Notes under the pieces: generated by a model
Told to the model about the DNA's origin: nothing
Seen by the model: the letters and a program-made list of their open reading frames with translations, nothing else
Database searches by the model: none
Source: Ramlibacter sp.
GTDB taxonomy: Bacteria; Pseudomonadota; Gammaproteobacteria; Burkholderiales; Burkholderiaceae_C
Length of the DNA stretch: 64,000 nucleotides
Reading direction: 5' to 3'
Assembly: GCA_019635415.1 (NCBI GenBank)
Contig: JAHBZN010000002.1
Span: forward strand, 1,283,154 to 1,347,153
Program-made: the position numbers and the translations under genes
Shown here: positions 46,076 to 55,417 of the stretch, one piece after another
Position numbering within the stretch: the first letter of the stretch is position 1
How the letters are laid out: the number at the start of each line of letters is the position of its first letter

Positions 46076-46993
46076 ATGACCGCCACCCGCCCCGAATCCG
46101 TACGCGCCTGGCTGCTTGATCTGCAGCAGCGCATCACCCAGGCCATCAGCCAGGCCGATGGCACGCCATTCCTGAGCGACGCTTGGCAGAAAGGCGCGGG
46201 CGAGTCCCTGCAGGGCGACGGGGTGACCATGATCCTCGAGGACGGCCCGGTGTTCGAGCGCGCGGGCTGCGGCTTTTCGCATGTGCGCGGCCCCCAGCTG
46301 CCGCCTTCGGCCACGCAGCACCGGCCCGAACTGGCCGGCGCGCCGTTCGAGGCCATGGGGGTGTCGCTGGTGTTCCATCCGCGCAACCCGTACGTGCCCA
46401 CGGTGCACATGAATGTCCGCATGCTCTCGGCCGCGCAGCCGGGGCAGGCGCCGGTATGCTGGTTCGGCGGCGGCATGGACCTCACGCCGTACTATGGCTT
46501 CGAGGAGGATGCGATCCACTTCCACCGCAGTTGCCAGCAGGCGCTGGCGCCTTTTGGCGCCGACAAGTACCCGCGCTTCAAGACCTGGTGCGACGAGTAT
46601 TTCTACCTCAAGCACCGCGACGAGCAGCGCGGCGTGGGCGGCATTTTCTTTGACGATTTCTCCGAACTGGGCCCCGAGCGCAGCCTGGTCATGATGCAGG
46701 CGGTGGGCGATGCTTTCACGGGGGCCTACCTGCCCATCGTCCAGCGGCGCCGCGACATGCCCTACGGAGCACGCGAGCGCGAGTTCCAGACCTACCGGCG
46801 CGGGCGCTACGTGGAGTTCAACCTGGTCTGGGACCGCGGAACCCACTTTGGCCTGCAGTCGGGTGGGCGCACGGAGTCCATCCTGCTGTCCATGCCGCCA
46901 CTGGTGAGCTGGGCCTACCAGCGCCGGCCGGAGCCGGGCTCGGCCGAGGAGGCGCTGACCAGCCGCTTCCTGGTGCGACGGGAATGGGTATGA
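46076..46993 (+). CDS. hemF: Oxygen-dependent coproporphyrinogen III oxidase
   Basis: HemF decarboxylates coproporphyrinogen III to protoporphyrinogen IX using oxygen. The 305-residue protein has [53 protein letters not shown] and the C-terminal [30 protein letters not shown]. All are diagnostic. It suggests an aerobic or facultative organism. The nadD start codon overlaps its stop. Confidence 0.97.
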   Translation: MTATRPESVRAWLLDLQQRITQAISQADGTPFLSDAWQKGAGESLQGDGVTMILEDGPVFERAGCGFSHVRGPQLPPSATQHRPELAGAPFEAMGVSLVFHPRNPYVPTVHMNVRMLSAAQPGQAPVCWFGGGMDLTPYYGFEEDAIHFHRSCQQALAPFGADKYPRFKTWCDEYFYLKHRDEQRGVGGIFFDDFSELGPERSLVMMQAVGDAFTGAYLPIVQRRRDMPYGAREREFQTYRRGRYVEFNLVWDRGTHFGLQSGGRTESILLSMPPLVSWAYQRRPEPGSAEEALTSRFLVRREWV

Positions 46994-47607
46994 CCGCGCG
47001 CGGTGCGACGGTGCGTCGCCTTGGCATGTTCGGTGGGGCCTTCGACCCGCCGCACAACGCCCACGTGGCGCTGGCGCGCGCGGCCGTCGAGCAGCTGCAT
47101 CTCGATGAACTGCGCATCTTCCCGACCGGGCAGGCCTGGCACAAGTCGCGCGAGCTGTCGGCCAAGCAGCACCGCCTGGCCATGGCGCAGCAGGCGTTTG
47201 CCGGCGTGCCGAACGCCGTGGTGGACGGCCGTGAGCTGCAGCGCTCGGGCTTCACCTACACCATCGACACCCTGCGCGAGCTGCGCCAGGAGTTTCCGCA
47301 GGCCGAACTGCTGCTGGTGATCGGTGCCGACCAGGCCGAGGCCCTGCACACCTGGCGCGAAAACGCCGAGATCGCCCAGATTGCTACCATTTCCATAGCG
47401 GCACGCGCCCGCCCGACGGGGGCTACAGGCACTTTTGATGCCTCAAGGTTGCCCCCGGGGCGCCGCGAGTCGGTGGAACTGCCGCCGATGCCCTTCAGCT
47501 CCACCGAAATCCGGGCCCGCGCCGCGGCGGGGCAGGGGATCGACCATCTGGTTCCAGCCGCCGTAGCACGCTATATTGAACACCATCACCTTTACCAATC
47601 TGCCTGA
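46990..47607 (+). CDS. nadD: Nicotinate-nucleotide adenylyltransferase, carrying a 20-residue repeat insertion
   Basis: NadD makes deamido-NAD from NaMN and ATP. The 205-residue protein has [17 protein letters not shown] (the HxGH-type motif, here HNAH), [22 protein letters not shown] and [13 protein letters not shown]. The start at 46990 overlaps the hemF stop (ATGA); an ATG 2 codons upstream is an alternative. Residues about 132-151 ([20 protein letters not shown]) are encoded by a 60-bp interspersed element, in a region that varies between NadD proteins. Confidence 0.95.
   Translation: MTARGATVRRLGMFGGAFDPPHNAHVALARAAVEQLHLDELRIFPTGQAWHKSRELSAKQHRLAMAQQAFAGVPNAVVDGRELQRSGFTYTIDTLRELRQEFPQAELLLVIGADQAEALHTWRENAEIAQIATISIAARARPTGATGTFDASRLPPGRRESVELPPMPFSSTEIRARAAAGQGIDHLVPAAVARYIEHHHLYQSA
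47383..47442 (+). repeat. 60-bp interspersed element, copy 7 (inside nadD, sense)
   Basis: It begins GCTACCATTTCCATAGC and has GGGGGCTACAGGC at bases 36-48, in register with the others, though CAAGGG is changed to CGGGGG. It is read in frame 0 and encodes Ala at codons 1, 6 and 14, as in the other frame-0 copies. Confidence 0.7.
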
Positions 47608-48254
47608 TGACCACTGAAACTGCCGCCAAAAAAGACATCCAGAAGCTCCAGCGCGCCATCATCGATGGCCTGGAGGACGTGAAAGCGCAGGACATCCAGG
47701 TCTTCAACACCGAGCATCTGTCGCCGCTGTTCGAGCGGGTCATCATCGCGTCAGGCACCTCCAACCGCCAGACCAAGGCGCTGTCGGCCAGCGTGCGCGA
47801 TGCCGTGCGCGAGGCGGGCTTTGGCAAGCCGCGCGTCGAGGGGGAGGACAACGGCGAGTGGATCATCGTGGATTGCGGGGCCGCCGTGGCCCACATCATG
47901 CAACCGGTGATCCGCCAGTACTACCACCTGGAAGAAATCTGGGGCGAGAAGCCGGTACGCCTGAAGTTGGGCGCACCCAAGCCGGCAATGGCCTCCGAAC
48001 CCGCAAAGGCCACCGCCAGGAAGGCACCCGAGAACACCACGCTGCGCCGCAGCAGCGCGGCCAAGACCGCGATCAAGGCGGCCGAGCAGGCCGCCAAGCC
48101 CGCCGCCAAGAAGGCACCGGCCCGCAAGACCCCCGCCGCCAAGAGCAAGGCCCCGGTGAAGACCCAGGTGGTGAACAAGCCCGTGGCCCGCAAGGCCGCC
48201 GGCAAGACGGCCGCGAAGGCCCCGGCCAGGAAGGCGACCGCGCGCAAGGCATGA
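47607..48254 (+). CDS. rsfS: Ribosomal silencing factor RsfS with long histone-like tail
   Basis: RsfS binds ribosomal protein uL14 and blocks subunit joining when nutrients run out. Residues 1-115 form the usual RsfS domain: [65 protein letters not shown]. The remaining 100 residues are an unusual Lys/Ala/Pro-rich tail ([36 protein letters not shown]), like the tails of histone H1-like bacterial proteins. The start overlaps the nadD stop by one base and the stop overlaps the rlmH start. Confidence 0.93.
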   Translation: MTTETAAKKDIQKLQRAIIDGLEDVKAQDIQVFNTEHLSPLFERVIIASGTSNRQTKALSASVRDAVREAGFGKPRVEGEDNGEWIIVDCGAAVAHIMQPVIRQYYHLEEIWGEKPVRLKLGAPKPAMASEPAKATARKAPENTTLRRSSAAKTAIKAAEQAAKPAAKKAPARKTPAAKSKAPVKTQVVNKPVARKAAGKTAAKAPARKATARKA

Positions 48255-48718
48255 AACTCCTGGTGGTCGCCGTGGGGCAGCGCGTGCCCGACTGGGCCCA
48301 GACCGCATGGGACGACTATGCCAAGCGCTTTCCGCCGGAGCTGCGGGTCGAGCTCAAGGCGGTCAAGACCGAGCCGCGTGGTTCGAAGACCCTGGAGACC
48401 CTCTACGCCGCCGAACGCGAACGCATCGAGGCGGCCATTCCGCGTGGCACCCGCGTGGTGGCGCTCGATGAACGCGGCACGCCGCTGACCACGCGGGCGC
48501 TGGCCGGCAAGCTCAAGGACTGGCAGCTCGCTTCGGATGACGTGGCGCTGGTGATTGGCGGGCCGGACGGGCTGGACCCGGCGTTCCGGCAGGCGGCGCA
48601 TGAGCGCATCCGGCTGTCGGACCTGACCCTGCCGCATGCCATGGTCCGCGTGCTGCTGGTGGAGCAGCTGTACCGGGCCTGGTCGATCAATGCCAACCAC
48701 CCCTACCACCGTGAGTGA
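48251..48718 (+). CDS. rlmH: 23S rRNA pseudouridine(1915) N3-methyltransferase
   Basis: RlmH is a small SPOUT methyltransferase that modifies 23S rRNA position 1915. The 155-residue protein begins [15 protein letters not shown] and has the knot region [38 protein letters not shown] and the conserved end NHPYHRE. It overlaps rsfS by 4 bases and maf by 8. This order is common in betaproteobacteria. Confidence 0.97.
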   Translation: MKLLVVAVGQRVPDWAQTAWDDYAKRFPPELRVELKAVKTEPRGSKTLETLYAAERERIEAAIPRGTRVVALDERGTPLTTRALAGKLKDWQLASDDVALVIGGPDGLDPAFRQAAHERIRLSDLTLPHAMVRVLLVEQLYRAWSINANHPYHRE

Positions 48719-49313
48719 ATTCATTTATCTCGCTTCCCAGAGTCCGCGCCGGCGCCAGTTGCTGGAGCAACTGGGCGTGCGCTACGAACTGCTGCTGCCC
48801 GATGCTGACGAGGACGCCGAAGGCATCGAGGCCGTGCTGCCGGGCGAGGCACCGGCCCGCTATGTGCAGCGCGTGACCGGCCTCAAGCTCGACGCCGCGG
48901 TGCAGCGGCTGCGCCGGCGCCGTTGGCCGGCGGCGCCCATTCTGTGCTCGGACACCACGGTGGCGCTGGGCCGCACGATCTATGGCAAACCGGAGGACGC
49001 GGCGCACGCGCGGCGCATGCTGGCCGAGCTGTCCGGAGCCACCCACCGCGTGCTGACGGCGGTGGCCGTGCAGCGGGGCACCAAACGGCTGGCCGCGCTC
49101 AGTGACTCCCGCGTGACCTTTGCGCCGCTCGCGCCCGCGCAAATCCGCCGCTACGTGGAAGGCGGCGAGCCCATGGGCAAGGCCGGCGCCTACGCCGTGC
49201 AGGGCGCGGCGGCGGCGTTCATTTCACGGATCAGCGGCAGTTACACTGGCATCATGGGGTTGCCGATGTTCGAGACCGCGCAGTTGCTGCGTGCCGCCGG
49301 CTTCAAGATCTGA
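48711..49313 (+). CDS. maf: Maf-family nucleotide pyrophosphatase (GTG start)
   Basis: Maf proteins hydrolyse non-canonical or canonical nucleoside triphosphates. The 200-residue protein begins at GTG 48711 (read as Met) with [21 protein letters not shown], then [11 protein letters not shown] with the catalytic Asp, [10 protein letters not shown] and [15 protein letters not shown]. It overlaps the rlmH stop. The GTG fits the family start well; the frame extends upstream but is only a shadow of rlmH. Confidence 0.94.
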   Translation: MSEFIYLASQSPRRRQLLEQLGVRYELLLPDADEDAEGIEAVLPGEAPARYVQRVTGLKLDAAVQRLRRRRWPAAPILCSDTTVALGRTIYGKPEDAAHARRMLAELSGATHRVLTAVAVQRGTKRLAALSDSRVTFAPLAPAQIRRYVEGGEPMGKAGAYAVQGAAAAFISRISGSYTGIMGLPMFETAQLLRAAGFKI

Positions 49314-49321
49314 AGAAGAAA

Positions 49322-50797
49322 ATGCAGCAAGACATCCTGATCAACTGGTCGCCGCAGGAGACGCGGGTTGCCGTGGTGGAAAACGGCGCGGTGCAGGAAC
49401 TGCATGTGGAGCGCACGCTGGAGCGTGGCCTGGTGGGCAATGTCTACCTGGGCAAGGTGGCACGCGTGTTGCCGGGCATGCAATCTGCCTTCATCGACAT
49501 CGGCCTGGAGCGCGCGGCCTTCCTGCATGTGGCCGACGTCTGGCACCGCCACCCCGATGGCGAACCGCCCGGCCTGATCAAGGCCACGCAGCCCACCGTG
49601 CCGATCGAAAGGCAGGTCTTTGAAGGCCAGTCGCTCATGGTGCAGGTGATCAAGGACCCGATCGGCACCAAGGGCGCACGCCTGTCGACCCAGATCAGCG
49701 TGGCGGGCCGCCTGCTGGTGTTCCTGCCCCAGGACGACCACGTGGGGGTGTCGCAGAAGATTCCTACCGACCAGCGCGACGCGCTGCGCGCCCGCCTGCA
49801 GGCGATCGTGGGCGAGCAGGGGGGCGGCTTCATCCTGCGCACCAACGGCGAGGACGCGAGCGACGCGGAGCTCGCCGAGGACGTGGCCTACCTGCGCAAG
49901 GCCTGGGCCCGCATCAAGGAGGCGTCGACCCGGCTTCCGGCCACCTCGCTGCTGCATCAGGACCTGAACCTGCTGCAGCGCGTGCTGCGTGACCTGGTGA
50001 GCGAGGAGACCCAGACCATCCGGCTCGACTCGCGTGAGCAGTTCGAGATGCTCTCGGCCTTCGGACGCGAGTTCATGCCGGCGGCCGCCAGCCGACTGCA
50101 GCTGTACAAGGGGGAGCGGCCCATCTTCGACCTGTACTCGATCGACGACGAGATTGCCAGGGCGTTGGGGCGCCGTGTCGACCTGAAATCCGGCGGCTAC
50201 GTGATCGTGGACCAGACCGAGGCGCTGACCACGGTGGACGTGAACACCGGCGGCTATGTGGGCGCGCGCAACTTCGACGACACGATTTTCAAGACCAATC
50301 TGGAGGCGGCGGGCACCATCGCGCGGCAGCTTCGCCTGCGCAACCTGGGGGGCATCGTCATCGTGGATTTCATCGACATGGTGCGCGAGGACCACCGCGA
50401 GGCGGTGCTGGCCGAATTCCGCAAGCACCTGGCGCGCGACCGGGTCAAGACCATGGCCGGTGGCTTCTCGCACCTCGGGCTGGTCGAGATGACGCGCAAG
50501 CGCACCCGCGAGTCGCTGGCCCACATGCTGTGCGAGCCCTGCGAGGCCTGCCAGGGCAAGGGCAGCGTCAAGACGGCGCGCAGCGTGGGCTACGACATCC
50601 TGCGCGAGATCCTGCGCGAGGCGCGGCAGTTCAACCCGCGCGAGTTCCGCGTCGTGGCCTCGCCGCGCGTGGTGGAGCTGTTTCTGGACGAGGAAAGCCA
50701 GCACCTGGCCGGCCTGTCGGACTTCATTGGCAAGCCCATTTCGCTGCAGAGCGAGAGCGCCATGGGCCCGGAGCAGTACGATATCGTCCTGTTGTGA
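49322..50797 (+). CDS. rng: Ribonuclease G
   Basis: RNase G processes 16S rRNA 5' ends and some mRNAs. The 491-residue protein has an S1 domain (about 35-125), then the DNase I-like catalytic part with TTVDVNTGGYVGARNFDDT and GGIVIVDFIDMVREDHRE, which hold the two catalytic Asp residues. A CEPCEACQGKG segment forms the zinc link. Length and lack of a long C-terminal tail identify RNase G over RNase E. It is the last gene of the hemF-rng run. Confidence 0.96.
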   Translation: MQQDILINWSPQETRVAVVENGAVQELHVERTLERGLVGNVYLGKVARVLPGMQSAFIDIGLERAAFLHVADVWHRHPDGEPPGLIKATQPTVPIERQVFEGQSLMVQVIKDPIGTKGARLSTQISVAGRLLVFLPQDDHVGVSQKIPTDQRDALRARLQAIVGEQGGGFILRTNGEDASDAELAEDVAYLRKAWARIKEASTRLPATSLLHQDLNLLQRVLRDLVSEETQTIRLDSREQFEMLSAFGREFMPAAASRLQLYKGERPIFDLYSIDDEIARALGRRVDLKSGGYVIVDQTEALTTVDVNTGGYVGARNFDDTIFKTNLEAAGTIARQLRLRNLGGIVIVDFIDMVREDHREAVLAEFRKHLARDRVKTMAGGFSHLGLVEMTRKRTRESLAHMLCEPCEACQGKGSVKTARSVGYDILREILREARQFNPREFRVVASPRVVELFLDEESQHLAGLSDFIGKPISLQSESAMGPEQYDIVLL

Positions 50798-50849
50798 GCC
50801 CTGCGGGCACGCCCGCGGGCGGCCTGCCAGACCGTGACCGTTGCCGCCC

Positions 50850-51584
50850 ATGCCGCGCCCTCCGATCCCCATCCTGACCTACCACCAGGTCGACACGCCC
50901 CCTCCGCGCGGCACGCCGTACCGCAGCCTGGTGGTGTCACCGGGCGCGTTTGCTCGGCAGATGGGGCTGTTGCGCCTGCTGGGCTATCGGGGCCTGTCGA
51001 TGAGCGCGCTGGCGCCTTACCTGAGCGGCGAGCAGCAGGGACGGGTGGTGGGCCTCACGTTCGACGACGGCTATGTCAACAACCTCCGGCATGCCTTGCC
51101 GGTGCTGCTCGAGCACGGCTTTTCGGCCACCTGCTACATCGTGAGCGGGCAACTGGGCGGCAGCAATGTCTGGGACCTGCCCAAAGGCGTCCCCCCGAGC
51201 CCGCTGATGGACGTGAACCACCTGCGGGACTGGGTGGCCGGCGGCCAGGAGATCGGCGCCCACACCCGCAACCATGTGGACCTGCAGACCGTGGGCGACG
51301 CCACGGCGCGCGAGGAAATCACGGCCTGCAAGGTCGATCTGGAGCCTTTTCTGGGCGTGGAACTGCGCCAGTTCTGCTACCCGTATGGCCACTACCGGCC
51401 GGAGCATGCGGCCATGGTGCGCGAGGCCGGCTACACGGCGGCCACCACCACGCGCCGGGGCCGTTCGGCCGCGGCCGATGACGCCTTTGCGCTGCCAAGG
51501 GTACCGGTGCACCAGTCGACCACGCTGCCGCTGTTCTGGGCCAAGATCGCCACGGCCTACGAAGACAGGCGGCGCACCGCATGA
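50850..51584 (+). CDS. Polysaccharide deacetylase family protein
   Basis: This 244-residue protein has a NodB-type carbohydrate esterase fold: ILTYHQVDTPPPRG at the start, VGLTFDDGYVNNLRHALPVL with the catalytic Asp and first metal Asp, and IGAHTRNHVDLQ with the two metal His. FCYPYGHYRPEHAAMVREAGY follows. It has no signal peptide. It overlaps a glycosyltransferase gene by 4 bases, so it likely trims a precursor of LPS core or another glycan. An in-frame TTG 3 codons upstream is an alternative start. Confidence 0.9.
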   Translation: MPRPPIPILTYHQVDTPPPRGTPYRSLVVSPGAFARQMGLLRLLGYRGLSMSALAPYLSGEQQGRVVGLTFDDGYVNNLRHALPVLLEHGFSATCYIVSGQLGGSNVWDLPKGVPPSPLMDVNHLRDWVAGGQEIGAHTRNHVDLQTVGDATAREEITACKVDLEPFLGVELRQFCYPYGHYRPEHAAMVREAGYTAATTTRRGRSAAADDAFALPRVPVHQSTTLPLFWAKIATAYEDRRRTA

Positions 51585-52765
51585 ATGCGCCGGCCGGGCC
51601 GCGGCGCCTGCGCGTGGCGGTCCTGAACCGGGTGTTCGCGACCACGGGAGGGGGCGCCGAGAGCTATTCGATGGCGCTGGTGGAGCAACTCGCCGCGCGC
51701 CATGAGTTGCACGTGTTCGCGCAGGAAATACAGCATGACTGGCCCGGCGTGACCTACCACCGGGTGACCCGGCCGCTGGCCAAGCCGCGCTGGCTCAACC
51801 AGCTCTGGTACGCCTTCAGCACCTGGCGCGCGACGCGCAGCGGCTACGACGTGGTGCATTCCCATGAAAACACCTGGCATGGCGCGGTGCAGACCATCCA
51901 CGTCAAGCCCGTTCGCCACAACCTGCTGATGGGGCGCCACGGGGCGCGGCGGGCCATGCGCTGGCTGAAGATCGCACTCAGTCCGCGCCTGCTGACCTAT
52001 GTGCTGCTGGAGGCGGCGCGGTTTCGCGGCACTGCCGGACAGCGCCAGGTGGTGGTGACCTCCACGAATCTGCAGGCTGAAGCTCTGGCGGTGTACCCGG
52101 CGGCGCGGCCGCTGATGAGCGTGATCACGCCGGGCGTGCGCAGCCCGGGCCCGCAGCCGCTGGCGGGCCGCGCCGAGGCCCGCAGTGCGCTAGGCCTGCC
52201 GGCGCAGACCCGGTTGCTGCTGTTCGTGGCCAATGACTACGCCCGCAAGGGCCTGGGTCCGCTGCTGGCGGCGCTGGCGGCGCTGGCGGCGCTGCCGGAT
52301 GGCCATGAGGTTCATTTGGCCGTGGTGGGCCATCCGGCCGGCATTCCGGCGTTCCGGGCCGAGGCGCTGCGCCTGGGCCTGGAGGGCCGCGTGCATTTTC
52401 TGGGCGCTCTGCCGGACGTGGGGCCCGCCTACCGGGCCGCGGATGTGCTGGTCCATCCGACGCTGGAGGACACCTTTGCCATGGTGGTGCTGGAGGCCAT
52501 GGCGCATGGCCTGCCGGTGGTGGTGAGCGGGCCGGCGTTCTGCGGCATATCGACCTTGCTGACCGATGGAGATGACGCCCTGCTGCTCGATGATCCGCGC
52601 GAGGCCGGACACATCGCCACGGCACTCGGACGGGTCCTGAATGACACCGCGCTGGCCAGCCGCCTGGGCCGCCGCGCCCTGGCATTCGCCAGCGCCCACG
52701 ACTGGGCCGCGGCTGCGCAGGCCTACGAACGGCTGTATTTCGAAAGCGTCAGGCCACCAGCTTGA
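51581..52765 (+). CDS. Glycosyltransferase family 4 protein
   Basis: This 394-residue protein is a GT-B fold glycosyltransferase: VAVLNRVFATTGGGAESYSMALVEQL at the start (in part), VVHSHENTWHGAVQTIHVKP, and the nucleotide-sugar site VHPTLEDTFAMVVLEAMAHGLPVVVS near residue 290-315. It resembles LPS core transferases such as WaaG. Its 3' end overlaps the convergent GT2-like gene by 17 bp. It should act at the cytoplasmic face of the inner membrane; the sugar is not known. Confidence 0.9.
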   Translation: MNAPAGPRRLRVAVLNRVFATTGGGAESYSMALVEQLAARHELHVFAQEIQHDWPGVTYHRVTRPLAKPRWLNQLWYAFSTWRATRSGYDVVHSHENTWHGAVQTIHVKPVRHNLLMGRHGARRAMRWLKIALSPRLLTYVLLEAARFRGTAGQRQVVVTSTNLQAEALAVYPAARPLMSVITPGVRSPGPQPLAGRAEARSALGLPAQTRLLLFVANDYARKGLGPLLAALAALAALPDGHEVHLAVVGHPAGIPAFRAEALRLGLEGRVHFLGALPDVGPAYRAADVLVHPTLEDTFAMVVLEAMAHGLPVVVSGPAFCGISTLLTDGDDALLLDDPREAGHIATALGRVLNDTALASRLGRRALAFASAHDWAAAAQAYERLYFESVRPPA

Positions 52766-53624
52766 AATGCTTGCGGCTCAGGTCCCAGCCCGTGAGCCGT
52801 TCCAGCGCCATCGACAACCGGTATTTGCGCTCCTTGGCAGTGAGCTGGTAGTCGGGATTGAACTGGATGCTCTGCTCCGCCTCGGTGGCCAGCCACTGAG
52901 CCATGATCGCGGGATGGGTGCCCGTGAAAGGCTTGACCGCCTGCGGGTCGAAGTTGGCGTAGTTGATCTGCATCACGGTCGAGTCTTTCCAGTACCTGGC
53001 GACCTGATCGAGCTTGGCCTGCATCTGTTCGGCGCGCCGAACCCAGCCGTAGTGGTGGATGTGGGCCTGGGCCAGCGCTGCGTGCGGGTTGCGTGGCCGC
53101 TTGTGCTGGTGCATGACCAGCCAGTACTGGCCATCGGGCGCATAGGTGCGGATGGTGTTGCGGATCAGCCGGCATTCGCGCCGGTACCAGCCGGGGCTCA
53201 CCGACACATAGGCCGGCGTCCCGTAGAAGTGCAGGTAGTCGAAGACCAGGGCCTCCACCGCCGGGTTGCCGTGATGGCGGTTCACGCTGGCGCGGATCGC
53301 GTCCAGTTCGGCCTCATGGACCAGCTCGTCGCCCTCGAGGTAGAACACCCATTCTCCCGTGCAGGCGTACTGCGCGATCATTTTCTGCTGGGCGTAGACG
53401 AAGCCGCGGTCGGCCATGTGGTCGTTCCACACGGTCTCGATGATCCTGATCTTGGGATCACCGATGGCCTGTACCCGCGCCAGGGTGTCGTCGTCGCTGC
53501 GGCCCACGGCGACGACGAACTCGTCCACCAGGGGCAGCAGCGAGCGGATCGACTCCACGAACGGAAAGCCCAGCATGGTGCCGTTGCGGATGAAGGTGAA
53601 GCCGCTGATCGAAGGCTGGCTCAT
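52749..53624 (-). CDS. GT2-like glycosyltransferase
   Basis: This 291-residue protein resembles GT-A family 2 enzymes: FTFIRNGTMLGFPFVESIRSLL-type start, VDEFVVAVGRSDDDT, and a DxD-like position in YLEGDELVHEAELDAI. The C-terminal part is less typical (HIHHYGWVRRAEQMQAKLDQ). Its start overlaps the msbA stop (ATGA), so it belongs to the waaL-msbA transcript and probably acts on LPS core or O-antigen. The sugar and acceptor are unknown. Confidence 0.8.
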   Translation of the reverse strand: MSQPSISGFTFIRNGTMLGFPFVESIRSLLPLVDEFVVAVGRSDDDTLARVQAIGDPKIRIIETVWNDHMADRGFVYAQQKMIAQYACTGEWVFYLEGDELVHEAELDAIRASVNRHHGNPAVEALVFDYLHFYGTPAYVSVSPGWYRRECRLIRNTIRTYAPDGQYWLVMHQHKRPRNPHAALAQAHIHHYGWVRRAEQMQAKLDQVARYWKDSTVMQINYANFDPQAVKPFTGTHPAIMAQWLATEAEQSIQFNPDYQLTAKERKYRLSMALERLTGWDLSRKHFKLVA

Positions 53625-55417
53625 TCGAGGATGTTCTCCTGCGGGTTGCTGGTGTCGCCGGCCGCCGCAAGCCGGTACAGCCGCGCGTAGTGCCCCGCCG
53701 CGGCCAGCAGTGCGTCATGCGTGCCGGCCTCCACGATTTTGCCTGCGCTCATCACCACGATGCGGTCAGCATGCTCGATGGTCGACAGGCGGTGCGCAAT
53801 GATCAGCGTGGTGCGCCCGGCCATCAGGCGTTGCAGCGCGGTCTTCACGGCCTGCTCGGACTCGGAGTCCAGCGCGGAGGTGGCTTCATCGAGGATGAGG
53901 ATGGGCGCATCCTTGTACAGGGCGCGGGCAATGGCCAGGCGCTGGCGCTGCCCGCCCGACAATTGTGTGGCATTGTGGCCGACCAGGGTGTCCATGCCCT
54001 CGGGCAGGGCTTCGACGAAGGCGCCCAGATTGGCCGCCTGCAAGGCCCGCAGGGCGCGTGCGCGATCCAGCGGCTGGCCCAGCGCCACATTGGCGGCGAC
54101 GCTGTCGTTGAACATCACCACGTCCTGGCTCACGAACGAAAACTGGCGGCGCAGTGCGCTGAGCTGCCAGTCGGCCAGCGCCACGCCATCCAGCGTGATT
54201 CGGCCGCTCGCGGGTTCGACGAAACGCGGCAAAAGATTGATGAGGGTGGTCTTGCCGGAGCCGGAGCTGCCGACCAGGGCCACCGTCTGTCCGGGCTGCA
54301 CATGCAGGCTCAACGCATCCAGCGCGTCGTGATTGCTGCCCGCATAGCGCACGACCACGTTCTCCAGCAGCAGTTCGCCGCGGGCACGGGCCACCGCGTG
54401 CGGGCCTTCGGCTTCCGGCGGTGTCTGGTCAATGAGGTCCAGTCCCCGTTCCACAGCGGCCAGCCCGCGGGTGATGGGGGAGGCCGACTCCGACAGATGC
54501 TTGATGGGCGCGATCAGCATCAGCATGGCCGTGACGAACGAGGCAAAGGCCCCGACGGTGATGCCGCTGGTCGAGCTTTGCCACAGCGCGGTGCAGATCA
54601 CCGCCGAGAGCGCGGCGGCGGCCAGCAATTGGGTCAGCGGTGTCATGGCCGAGGCTGCGATGGTGGATTTCATGGCCAGCCGGCGCAACTCGGTGTTGAG
54701 CCGGTCGAACCGTTCGCCTTGCGAGGCCTGGGCATCGTGCAGGCGCACGACGCGATGGGCCAGCACGTTTTCCTCGACCACATAGGCCAAGTGGTCGGTA
54801 GCGTTCTGGCTGGCCTGGGTGATGCGGTGGAGGCGCCGGGACAGCACCTTCATGACCCAGGCGACAGCCGGGAAGATGAACAGGACGATCAGCGTCAGCT
54901 TCCAGTTGAGGTACAGCAGGTAGGCCATCAGCGCCACCAGGCTCAGCGAGTCCTTGAGCAGGGAGAGCATGGCGTTGACCAGCAGCGTGGTGCCGGTCTG
55001 CACCTCGTAGACCACGGTGTTCGACAGCGAACTGGCGGAGGACGAGGCGAACAGGCCCATCGGCGCCTCCAGCAGGCGGCCGAACAGCCGCCGGCGCAGC
55101 GCGACCATCGCCTGGTTGGCCATGAAGGCCAGGGAGTACTGGGCGACGAAGCCGGCCACGCCCCGCAGCGCGAAGAGCCCCAGCAGCGCCGCGGGCACCA
55201 GCCAGAGGTTCAGTGACCCGCCCTTGAAGCCACGGTCCAGCAGCGGCTTCATCAAGGCCGGAATCATGGGTTCGGTCAGCGCGGCCACCATCGTGGCCCC
55301 CACCATCGCTGGAAAGGCCCAGCCCGCGCCACGGAAGTAGGGGATGAAGCGCTGCAGGCGCTGCCACACCGTGCCACGTGCCGGGGTCGGGGGGGCAGGG
55401 GTCGAGGGCGTGTTCAT
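53621..55417 (-). CDS. msbA: Lipid A export ABC transporter MsbA
   Basis: MsbA flips lipid A-core from the inner to the outer leaflet of the inner membrane. The 598-residue half-transporter has six helices (residues 30-320) and an ABC domain with Walker A GSSGSGKTT, signature LSGGQRQRLAIARAL, Walker B ILILDEATSALD and the H-loop IIAHRLST. The start at 55417 overlaps the stop of the ligase gene (ATGA). The LPS surroundings support MsbA over other type IV exporters. An upstream in-frame extension is a shadow of the ligase gene. Confidence 0.93.
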   Translation of the reverse strand: MNTPSTPAPPTPARGTVWQRLQRFIPYFRGAGWAFPAMVGATMVAALTEPMIPALMKPLLDRGFKGGSLNLWLVPAALLGLFALRGVAGFVAQYSLAFMANQAMVALRRRLFGRLLEAPMGLFASSSASSLSNTVVYEVQTGTTLLVNAMLSLLKDSLSLVALMAYLLYLNWKLTLIVLFIFPAVAWVMKVLSRRLHRITQASQNATDHLAYVVEENVLAHRVVRLHDAQASQGERFDRLNTELRRLAMKSTIAASAMTPLTQLLAAAALSAVICTALWQSSTSGITVGAFASFVTAMLMLIAPIKHLSESASPITRGLAAVERGLDLIDQTPPEAEGPHAVARARGELLLENVVVRYAGSNHDALDALSLHVQPGQTVALVGSSGSGKTTLINLLPRFVEPASGRITLDGVALADWQLSALRRQFSFVSQDVVMFNDSVAANVALGQPLDRARALRALQAANLGAFVEALPEGMDTLVGHNATQLSGGQRQRLAIARALYKDAPILILDEATSALDSESEQAVKTALQRLMAGRTTLIIAHRLSTIEHADRIVVMSAGKIVEAGTHDALLAAAGHYARLYRLAAAGDTSNPQENILE

